DNA of 5,499 nucleotides from an uncultured Agathobaculum sp. GTDB taxonomy: Bacteria; Bacillota; Clostridia; Oscillospirales; Butyricicoccaceae. Both the position numbers and the translations under genes were made by a program. Where the stretch lies: positions 1-5,499 of the forward strand of contig CALWEB010000152.1 of the NCBI GenBank assembly GCA_944376955.1, written 5' to 3'. The stretch's first letter is position 1. Each line of letters opens with the position of its first letter. Below the pieces are notes generated by a model, which worked only from the letters and a program-made list of their open reading frames with translations, was not told the DNA's origin and ran no database searches. Shown here one piece after another: positions 1-4,492 of this stretch.

Positions 1-115
1 CTCTCCAAAGCAAACCCAAATACCTCCTGTGGCTGCGCAGACCTGAAACCAAGGCAGGCTGACGCTCCAGTTTACCCATTTTTGCCGGGTTTTAACGGTT
101 CCCGGCCTGTGTATG
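1..115 (-). other. Structured 5' leader or small RNA of unknown family, cut by the window edge
   Basis: This is the expected transcript of the minus-strand promoter at 122-150. Two hairpins can be drawn. One has a 6-bp GC-rich stem, 84-89 (GCCGGG) paired with 101-106 (CCCGGC), with an 11-nt loop. The stronger one spans 35-65: 10 paired bases (35-37/63-65, 38-40/59-61, 42-45/55-58) with single bulged A residues at 41 and 62 and a 9-nt loop. Past the second hairpin an AGGAGG Shine-Dalgarno-like site lies at 28-23 with a TTG at 13-11 (9-nt spacer), so a coding region may begin just at the window edge. A frame from the ATG at 79-77 is also open to the edge, but has no Shine-Dalgarno site. I compared it from memory with the ydaO (c-di-AMP), cobalamin, SRP, tmRNA and 6S motifs and found no convincing match. 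It could be a cis-regulatory leader or a free small RNA. Confidence 0.35.
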
Positions 116-121
116 TTTGAA

Positions 122-150
122 ATTATACCACGCCGTCTGGAAATTGTCAC
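122..150 (-). promoter_or_regulatory. Minus-strand sigma-A-type promoter firing out of the left edge
   Basis: Read on the minus strand, a -35 box GTGACA (150-145, five of six consensus bases) is followed after exactly 17 bp by a perfect -10 box TATAAT (127-122). Transcription would begin near 115 and run leftward out of the window. It is divergent from the kinase promoter, so 1-267 is a divergent regulatory region. The gene it serves is not in the window. Confidence 0.7.
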
Positions 151-230
151 CTCTTTCTTTGTCCTCAGCTGCCGCCCCATTCGCCTGTCGGCTGTGCAAA
201 CTATTCATCTATTCAATTTTCGTCAAGTTT

Positions 231-263
231 TTAACAGCGCGTTAACGATTTTTCTGTTATAAT
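231..263 (+). promoter_or_regulatory. Promoter of the kinase/regulator operon, extended -10 with TTAAC repeats
   Basis: The -10 box is a perfect TATAAT at 258-263 preceded by TGT (255-257), which makes it an extended -10 element. No good -35 box is present at 16-18 bp. Where it should be, two TTAAC copies occur at 231-235 and 242-246, 11 bp apart, about one helical turn. The first also forms a dyad with GTTAA at 241-245. PhoB/OmpR/KdpE-family regulators commonly bind direct repeats at 10-11 bp spacing, so activation by the operon's own regulator is plausible; this is inference. Transcription should start near 270. Confidence 0.6.
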
Positions 264-304
264 ATAGTTGGATATGATTGGGCTTTTATCCGATGCCCGT
301 TTTT

Positions 305-310
305 GGGAGG
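305..310 (+). promoter_or_regulatory. Shine-Dalgarno site fixing the kinase start at 319
   Basis: GGGAGG sits 8 nt before the ATG at 319. The frame is open further upstream, to a TTG at 268 and an ATG at 274. Those codons lie at the predicted transcription start and have no ribosome binding site, so the ATG at 319 is the likely start. Confidence 0.75.
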
Positions 311-318
311 ACGGTCTC

Positions 319-1401
319 ATGCGGCAAAATCAAAACAAAGTTCCGCTTTTCCCCTTTTCGTGGCGGGACTTTTTCATCTTTATCGGTATTTTAGCCTGTG
401 CGGTTGAACTCTGTATCCTGCTGCGCATGGCCGACAGCAGCGACGGTTTTGCCTCCCCTGTATTCGTGCTTGCGGTCCTGCTGATTTCCCGCTTTACCAA
501 CGGCTACCTGTTTGGCACGATCGCCGCAATCCTCAGCGTCATCGGCATCAATTATATTTTCACCTATCCCTATTGGGAATTTAACTTTACGCTCTCCGGC
601 TACCCACTCACCTTCCTGACCATGCTCGGCGTATCGCTGATCACCTGCACAATGACGACAAAAATTAAACAGCAGGACCGGCTGCGGGCAGAGGGTGAAA
701 AGGAAAAAATGCGGGCAAACCTACTGCGCTCGGTCTCGCATGATATCCGCACGCCGCTGACCTCCATCGTCGGCGCCACCTCCACACTGTTGGAGACCGA
801 CGGGCTTTCCCCGGAAGAACAGCGCGCCCTGCTGGAAGATGCACGCGATGAGGCGCAATGGCTGATCCGGGTGGTAGAAAACCTGCTTTCCATCACCCGG
901 ATGGGCGATACCCGCGCACATCTAGCCACAAACCCGGAGGCCGCAGAGGAAATTCTCGGGGAAGCCGCCCGCAAGTTCCGCAAACGCTTTCCGGACATCA
1001 TGGTTACGGTATCCGCACCGGACGAACTTCTATTCGTGCCGATGGATGCAATCCTGATCGAGCAAGTGCTTTCCAACCTGTTGGAAAACGCTGCAACGCA
1101 CGGGCAAACCGTCACGCAAATCCAGCTTTCCGTCCGGCAGGATGGCGCCTACGCCTGCTTTTCCGTGCAGGATAATGGATGCGGCATCCCTACGAAAGAA
1201 TTGCCGCGCCTGTTTGACGGCACACTCAAGCGCAGCGAAACCCCGTCCGGTGACGGCAAACGCAACATGGGTCTTGGGCTTTCCGTCTGCATGGCAATCG
1301 TCCGGGCGCACGGCGGCACTATGGAAGCCAAAAACCTGACCCGCGGTGCAGAATTTACATTCCGGCTGCCGCTTTCTGAAAAGGAGTCTCAATCATTATG
1401 A
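319..1401 (+). CDS. Minimal KdpD-type (DUF4118) membrane sensor histidine kinase
   Basis: This 360-aa protein is a membrane sensor kinase that should autophosphorylate on histidine and pass the phosphate to the regulator encoded next to it. Four hydrophobic segments (about residues 18-37, 45-59, 63-84 and 95-112) match the four-helix DUF4118 module of KdpD. A short linker leads to the HisKA domain with the H-box SVSHDIRTPLTS (phospho-acceptor His141). The ATPase domain has an N-box NLLENAATH (Asn257), a G1 box DNGCGIP (about 285-291) and a G2 box GLGL (318-321). Classical KdpD is about 900 aa and carries N-terminal KdpD and Usp domains plus a GAF-like region. All of these are absent here, so this is the short form rather than a broken gene: promoter, ribosome binding site and frame are intact. 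Its TGA overlaps the next gene's ATG (ATGA), so the pair is translationally coupled. KdpD relatives often respond to potassium or envelope stress, but no transporter is in the window and the signal is unknown. Confidence 0.88.
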   Translation: MRQNQNKVPLFPFSWRDFFIFIGILACAVELCILLRMADSSDGFASPVFVLAVLLISRFTNGYLFGTIAAILSVIGINYIFTYPYWEFNFTLSGYPLTFLTMLGVSLITCTMTTKIKQQDRLRAEGEKEKMRANLLRSVSHDIRTPLTSIVGATSTLLETDGLSPEEQRALLEDARDEAQWLIRVVENLLSITRMGDTRAHLATNPEAAEEILGEAARKFRKRFPDIMVTVSAPDELLFVPMDAILIEQVLSNLLENAATHGQTVTQIQLSVRQDGAYACFSVQDNGCGIPTKELPRLFDGTLKRSETPSGDGKRNMGLGLSVCMAIVRAHGGTMEAKNLTRGAEFTFRLPLSEKESQSL

Positions 1402-2105
1402 ACATTCGTGAAAAAATCCTGATTGTCGAGGATGAAAAAAGCATTGCGCACTTTATCTCCACCATCCTTACCTCCAACGGATATGAAACCCTCCAGACAC
1501 GCACCGGCGCCGAGGCCATGACCATGATCTCCTCCCACTGTCCTGACCTGGTGATCCTCGATCTCGGCCTGCCGGATATGGACGGCATGGAAGTGCTGCG
1601 CAGCCTGCGCAGTTGGTCGAGCCTGCCGGTCGTTGTGGTTTCTGCGCGCTCGCATGAGCATGACAAGGTTGCGGCGCTCGACCTCGGCGCGGACGACTAT
1701 CTGACCAAGCCCTTTGGCACTGCGGAACTGCTCGCCCGTGTGCGTACCGCCATCCGGCATACCCGCACCACCTCTGCCAACGGCGAGATTGCCCAGCGCG
1801 GCACCTATACGGTGGGTGAGCTGACCATCGACTACAACAAGCATCAAGTCCTGGTGCGCGGCGAAAACGTCCACCTGACCCTGAGCGAATTCCGTATCGT
1901 GGCGCTGCTGGGCAAGTATGCAGGCAAAGTGCTAACCTATGATTATATCATCAAAGAGTTATGGGGGCCGCGCGCCGGCGGAGATAACCAGATCCTGCGT
2001 GTCAACATGGCCAACATCCGCCGCAAAATCGAAAAAAATCCCGCCGAACCGGAATACCTGTTCACCGAAGTGGGGGTGGGTTACCGGCTGGCGGAAAATG
2101 AATAA
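1398..2105 (+). CDS. OmpR/KdpE-type response regulator
   Basis: This 235-aa DNA-binding response regulator is the likely partner of the overlapping kinase. The receiver domain (residues about 6-120) has every expected residue: the acidic pair Glu11/Asp12, phospho-acceptor Asp55 in VILDLGLPD, the switch Ser82 in VVVSAR, and Lys104 in LTKPF. After a linker of about 10-15 residues, the winged-helix output domain (about 135-233) shows the OmpR/PhoB pattern: LTLSEFRIVALL, then YIIKELWG, a recognition helix with LRVNMANIRRKIE, and the wing ending VGVGYRLAE. Length and sequence style fit KdpE. The start overlaps the kinase stop by 4 nt, with AAGGAG at 1381-1386 upstream. It probably controls potassium or cell-envelope genes outside the window and may control its own operon through the TTAAC repeats at 231-246. 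The pairing is very likely, the target genes are unknown, and I do not assign the symbol kdpE because no kdp transporter genes are visible. Confidence 0.92.
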   Translation: MNIREKILIVEDEKSIAHFISTILTSNGYETLQTRTGAEAMTMISSHCPDLVILDLGLPDMDGMEVLRSLRSWSSLPVVVVSARSHEHDKVAALDLGADDYLTKPFGTAELLARVRTAIRHTRTTSANGEIAQRGTYTVGELTIDYNKHQVLVRGENVHLTLSEFRIVALLGKYAGKVLTYDYIIKELWGPRAGGDNQILRVNMANIRRKIEKNPAEPEYLFTEVGVGYRLAENE

Positions 2106-2122
2106 GCCACAAATACAAACAG

Positions 2123-2153
2123 AAAAGGCGAACCCGGTATGGGTTCGCCTTTT
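2123..2153. terminator. Bidirectional rho-independent terminator
   Basis: A perfect 13-bp stem pairs 2123-2135 with 2141-2153 around the 5-nt loop GGTAT. The GC-rich core (GGCGAACCC) is flanked by A residues on the left and T residues on the right (2150-2154), so it has a U-tract in both directions. It lies 17 nt after the response-regulator stop and 18 nt after the HIT gene's stop on the other strand, and should serve both convergent genes. Confidence 0.93.
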
Positions 2154-2171
2154 TGCCGATAGCATAGGAAA

Positions 2172-2594
2172 TCAGATGCCCAGTTCCTTCTTGAGCGCTG
2201 CAATCATCTCCTGATATTCCGCATCCGTCAGATGGACAGGATCGGGATTGGTAATGACAAAGTTGCCGCCAAACTCAAAACCGCCCTCATACTTGGGGAC
2301 GATGTGGAAATGCAGGTGCGGATTGGTGTCGCCAAACGAACCAAGGTTCAGCTTGGTGCAGCCCCACAGCTTCTTAATCGCCTTGGACGCTTCCGCCAGA
2401 TCGGACATAAAGTCGTTGCGCTCCTGTTCGTCGCACTCGTACAGTTCCTTCTTGTGGCTGCCCAGCGCCAGCACACAACGGCCCTTGTGCGCCTGATCCT
2501 TGAACAGGTACAGCGTACCCGCCTTCATATTGCCAACCTTGAGCATGATTGCCTCGCGGGCTTCGCTATGCTCATCACAGTAAAAACATCCCAT
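2172..2594 (-). CDS. HIT-family nucleotide-binding protein
   Basis: This 140-aa cytoplasmic protein belongs to the histidine-triad superfamily, whose members hydrolyse or transfer nucleoside phosphates, for example splitting AMP from lysyl- or amide-linked adenylates or cleaving dinucleoside polyphosphates. The signature HLHFHIV is at residues 93-99, giving His93, His95 and the catalytic His97. An N-terminal CxxC (Cys3, Cys6) with His47 resembles the zinc site of many bacterial HIT proteins. The length is typical and nothing is truncated. The ATG at 2594 is preceded by AAGGAG (2609-2604) at a 9-nt spacer, and the gene has its own promoter. The substrate cannot be read from sequence. It follows the methyltransferase gene on the same strand after a 70-nt gap, but its own promoter suggests independent expression, and a link to the modification cassette is not supported. 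Confidence 0.9.
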   Translation of the reverse strand: MGCFYCDEHSEAREAIMLKVGNMKAGTLYLFKDQAHKGRCVLALGSHKKELYECDEQERNDFMSDLAEASKAIKKLWGCTKLNLGSFGDTNPHLHFHIVPKYEGGFEFGGNFVITNPDPVHLTDAEYQEMIAALKKELGI

Positions 2595-2628
2595 TGCTAA
2601 CCTCTCCTTTGCAGATTACTATATCTTT

Positions 2629-2657
2629 ATTATACTGCCTGTCCCCTATCATTTCCA
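2629..2657 (-). promoter_or_regulatory. Promoter of the HIT gene
   Basis: On the minus strand, TGGAAA (2657-2652, four of six consensus bases) is separated by 17 bp from a perfect TATAAT (2634-2629). The predicted start near 2622 gives a leader of about 28 nt containing the Shine-Dalgarno site. There is no terminator between the end of the methyltransferase gene at 2665 and this promoter, so read-through from upstream is also possible. Confidence 0.65.
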
Positions 2658-2664
2658 GTGTTTT

Positions 2665-3732
2665 TTATGGACAGACCGCATATAAATTGGTGTCCCATGC
2701 CGGTACATACGGATGATGCCGCAGGTACAGCCGGTAGTCCGGGCAAAGCGCATGGATCTTCAGCGGCAGCTCAAAGAAATCTTCGCTCCTGTGGTAGGCA
2801 GCGATATTGAGTTTGGGCCGGTGCCGGCAGATCGTCTGCGCTGCGCCCGCAATCGCCTCGCGCTCTGCACCCTCCACATCCATTTTCAGATATGTGCAGG
2901 GCGCACCGTCCAGCACGCTGTCCAGCGCGCGCATCTGGGTCTCCTTCCCCTGCTTTGCCACCCGGGACTGCCGCCCCGCCTGATCAGAAAAACACAGCAC
3001 CGTATCGCAAGACCAAGCACCCGCCTGTTCGCACCGGACGCTGCCGGACAGTCCCTCGGCGTAAGCCGTCAGCTTTCGGAAGCTGCGCCGGTCGGGTTCG
3101 AGTGCGGTCACCGACGCAAACGCACCGTCTGTATAGTGCAGCAGCTCGCGGATGGTGTCGCCCGTATACGCGCCCAGATCGGCAAAATGCTCTTCGTGTG
3201 TGGGCCGCAGGATCGTGTGAAACACCTCGTCCTTGCCGGTTTCGCTTGCGCGCAAATAGCATAGACGTCCGGATAATTTAAACCGCACCGTGTCGAGGAA
3301 CACGCGCTGCGACTGCGCATCCGCAAGCAAGTCAAATGCTGCCTGCATCTGTGCCTGATGTGCCCGCACAAACGTTTGGTCAAAGACCGTCCCTGGCACC
3401 ACCGGCACATCGGGTGCAACTACCGTATAACGCGCGTCAAGTGCGTACATTTTCTCCAGCACCTCCGGCCGCTGGCTGGCAAAGGCGATGACAATGACCA
3501 AATCCTCCCCAAACTGCGCGCGCGCCTCGTCCAACCGCAGCACGCGAAAGCCGTGAAAGCTGTGCCCGCGTACAAATTCATCACTGGCAAACACGCCCGA
3601 TGCGCCAATGCCGCACGCATCAAACTGCGCCAGAATTTTATCCGCACCATCCCCCATGCCATACAGCAGGATGGGGCGGGTTTCCACACGCAATTCGTCC
3701 CAAACGGACCGCTCCAGAGACAAAAAATCCAT
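2665..3732 (-). CDS. FkbM-family SAM-dependent methyltransferase with an extra N-terminal domain
   Basis: This 355-aa protein should transfer a methyl group from S-adenosylmethionine to an oxygen, often on a sugar or a secondary metabolite in this family. The C-terminal half carries the methyltransferase: motif I DLGAYTGDT (185-193), an acidic strand end LEPD (211-214) and the FkbM hallmark YLKMDVEGAE (281-290). The first about 165 residues form a separate alpha/beta region with a Rossmann-like YGMGDGADKI (24-33), which I cannot name. The start is the ATG at 3732, with GGAGG (3743-3739) 6 nt upstream. A longer in-frame ATG at 3762 falls inside the -10 box and so cannot be used from this promoter. 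There is no signal peptide or membrane helix. It is divergent from the repeat protein at 3887, with a palindrome between their promoters, which suggests that the two are regulated together. Its acceptor is unknown; the repeat protein, or a sugar added to it, is a candidate by inference. Confidence 0.87.
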   Translation of the reverse strand: MDFLSLERSVWDELRVETRPILLYGMGDGADKILAQFDACGIGASGVFASDEFVRGHSFHGFRVLRLDEARAQFGEDLVIVIAFASQRPEVLEKMYALDARYTVVAPDVPVVPGTVFDQTFVRAHQAQMQAAFDLLADAQSQRVFLDTVRFKLSGRLCYLRASETGKDEVFHTILRPTHEEHFADLGAYTGDTIRELLHYTDGAFASVTALEPDRRSFRKLTAYAEGLSGSVRCEQAGAWSCDTVLCFSDQAGRQSRVAKQGKETQMRALDSVLDGAPCTYLKMDVEGAEREAIAGAAQTICRHRPKLNIAAYHRSEDFFELPLKIHALCPDYRLYLRHHPYVPAWDTNLYAVCP

Positions 3733-3760
3733 CTGTTTCCTCCCCTTTTCCGTGCCTTCC

Positions 3761-3789
3761 ATTATACTGTGTGCGCAGATTTCTGTAAA
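3761..3789 (-). promoter_or_regulatory. Promoter of the FkbM methyltransferase gene
   Basis: On the minus strand, TTTACA (3789-3784, five of six consensus bases) is followed by a 17-bp spacer and a perfect TATAAT (3766-3761). The start is expected near 3754, leaving a leader of about 21 nt to the ATG at 3732. This is one of the strongest predicted promoters in the window. Confidence 0.8.
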
Positions 3790-3790
3790 G

Positions 3791-3808
3791 CTGAAAAAAC
3801 TTTTTCAG
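3791..3808. promoter_or_regulatory. 18-bp palindrome between divergent promoters, candidate operator
   Basis: CTGAAAAA (3791-3798) and TTTTTCAG (3801-3808) are perfect 8-bp inverted arms separated by AC. The 2-nt gap is too small for an RNA hairpin loop, so a binding site for a dimeric regulator is more likely than a terminator. It abuts the -35 box of the methyltransferase promoter and lies 15 bp before the -35 region of the repeat-protein promoter, so one protein bound there could affect both. No matching regulator gene is in the cassette. Confidence 0.5.
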
Positions 3809-3823
3809 GGCGCGATTTTCTGA

Positions 3824-3852
3824 TTGCGGTTTACCCCGCAGTACAGTATAAT
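3824..3852 (+). promoter_or_regulatory. Promoter of the repeat-protein / DUF6734 operon
   Basis: A perfect TATAAT lies at 3847-3852, with TTGCGG (3824-3829, only the TTG matching consensus) 17 bp upstream. Transcription should start near 3859. The weak -35 box next to a palindrome suggests a regulated promoter, but that is inference. Confidence 0.65.
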
Positions 3853-3886
3853 TTGAATAGAAGACAAATGTAAAGGGGGCGCGGCC

Positions 3887-4492
3887 ATGTCAAAATCCAA
3901 CGGTATTCTGGCGATGGACCCAAGCAAATACCGTGAGATCGACGGTGTGGTTTTCGATCTGGACAGCTACGCCAAGCACTGCGCACCCTTGGAGCAAAGC
4001 CCACCCGCAGCAGAGGCGTCCGCACCCGCCGCGCCCATTCCTGCACCGGAAGGCATTCTGGCAATGGACCCGGAACACTATCGCGCGCTGGACGGTGTCG
4101 CCATGGACGAGGACAGCTTCGAGCGCCACAGCCATCCCCCCGCAGACGAAACACCCGCAGCGGCGGACCCTTTTACAGAACAAGACGCGCCCACAGGCGT
4201 GTTTGCGGTCGATCCGTTTCCGAACGGCTGGTATCCTGCCGAGGACGGCAGGCCCCCTGTGCCAATCATGGGCGGCGCGCTGCCGCCGGTGGAAATTCTG
4301 GAAAACGGCACGCATGTAGTCACAGTCATCCGCACCGTCTTTCTGCACACCGGTTCAGGCTCGGGTTCGGGTTCGTATGTGACCTCCTACACCACCTCCT
4401 ACCGCACCAGCTATCTTTCTTCCGGTTCCGGCTCATATGTGTTCGGCTCATGCACTTATCTGGTCGGCGGCTACGGATTGGAGCTGATCTGA
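3887..4492 (+). CDS. Repeat protein with Gly-Ser and Ser-Tyr-x-Thr tail, candidate modified-peptide precursor
   Basis: I do not recognise a named family for this 201-aa protein. Two 27-residue repeats, 6-32 and 56-82, start with GILAMDP and share 16 identities, including the DGV and D-x-DS cores. They begin exactly 50 residues apart and are joined by Ala/Pro-rich linkers. A third, degenerate copy starts at 104 (GVFAVDP). After a GG at 129-130 comes a beta-like stretch (135-154, ILENGTHVVTVIRTVF), then a low-complexity tail: GSGSGSGS (156-163), four tandem four-residue units SYVT, SYTT, SYRT and SYLS (163-178), a second GSGS, and a C-terminal part rich in Gly, Ser and Tyr. Only two cysteines occur (32 and 189), and there is no signal peptide or membrane helix. 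The ATG at 3887 follows AAAGGGGG at a 7-nt spacer. The gene is coupled to the glycosyltransferase-like gene by a TGATG junction and is divergent from a methyltransferase gene. The layout (repeated leader-like elements, then a hydroxyl-rich tail, next to tailoring enzymes) suggests that the tail is post-translationally modified. That role is inference; a structural or surface protein is the alternative. Confidence 0.8.
   Translation: MSKSNGILAMDPSKYREIDGVVFDLDSYAKHCAPLEQSPPAAEASAPAAPIPAPEGILAMDPEHYRALDGVAMDEDSFERHSHPPADETPAAADPFTEQDAPTGVFAVDPFPNGWYPAEDGRPPVPIMGGALPPVEILENGTHVVTVIRTVFLHTGSGSGSGSYVTSYTTSYRTSYLSSGSGSYVFGSCTYLVGGYGLELI
3902..4132 (+). repeat. Two 27-residue coding repeats (3902-3982 and 4052-4132)
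   Basis: The two units are 81 nt each and start 150 nt apart. At the DNA level both open with GG-ATTCTGGC-ATGGACCC, differing only at synonymous third positions there, and diverge more toward their ends. They encode 16 identical residues of 27. A shortened third copy begins at 4196 (residue 104). This looks like an old in-frame duplication kept under protein-level selection. Confidence 0.85.
4352..4438 (+). repeat. Coding low-complexity tail: GSGS blocks flanking four SYxT/S units
   Basis: Nucleotides 4352-4375 encode GSGSGSGS, 4373-4420 encode four tandem SYx(T/S) tetrapeptides, and 4424-4438 encode a second GSGSY. Codons for the repeated residues vary (TCC/TCG/AGC for Ser, TAC/TAT for Tyr). 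This argues for selection on the peptide pattern rather than recent slippage. Confidence 0.85.
4480..4483 (+). promoter_or_regulatory. Shine-Dalgarno site fixing the DUF6734 gene start
   Basis: GGAG inside the end of the upstream gene lies 8 nt before the ATG at 4492. That ATG shares its A with the upstream TGA. An in-frame ATG at 4450 would add 14 residues overlapping the repeat protein and lacks a comparable site. Confidence 0.65.

Noticed and set aside
1..79. Minus-strand coding frame from the ATG at 79-77 to the left edge
   Set aside because: It is only 26 codons long in the window, has no Shine-Dalgarno site, and overlaps the strong 35-65 hairpin. It is mentioned under the leader but not called as a gene.
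268..318. Longer kinase start at a TTG (268) or ATG (274)
   Set aside because: Both codons lie at or next to the predicted transcription start just after the TATAAT, and neither has a Shine-Dalgarno site. The ATG at 319 has GGGAGG at an 8-nt spacer.
600..1115. Long open frame on the minus strand inside the kinase gene
   Set aside because: It is antisense to clear kinase motifs, is rich in Ser and Arg as shadow frames in GC-rich DNA usually are, and has no recognisable domain.
2713..3281. Plus-strand open frames opposite the FkbM gene
   Set aside because: They lie opposite a gene with intact FkbM motifs and contain low-information Arg/Pro/Ala-rich translations with no family resemblance.
3733..3762. 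Longer FkbM start at the ATG at 3762
   Set aside because: That codon overlaps the -10 box of the gene's own promoter, so it would not be in the transcript. The ATG at 3732 has a good ribosome binding site.
4268..4276. Double-glycine leader cleavage site at residues 129-130 of the repeat protein
   Set aside because: The residues before the GG do not show the hydrophobic spacing of C39-type leaders and no peptidase or exporter gene is visible, so it is not called as a processing site.
3890..4350. Minus-strand open frames opposite the repeat protein
   Set aside because: The plus strand has a promoter, a ribosome binding site, conserved internal protein repeats and coupling to the next gene. 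The minus frames have none of these.
3902..4438. Possible CRISPR-like or intergenic repeat array
   Set aside because: The repeats are in frame, vary at synonymous positions and match at protein level. They are coding repeats, not a CRISPR array.
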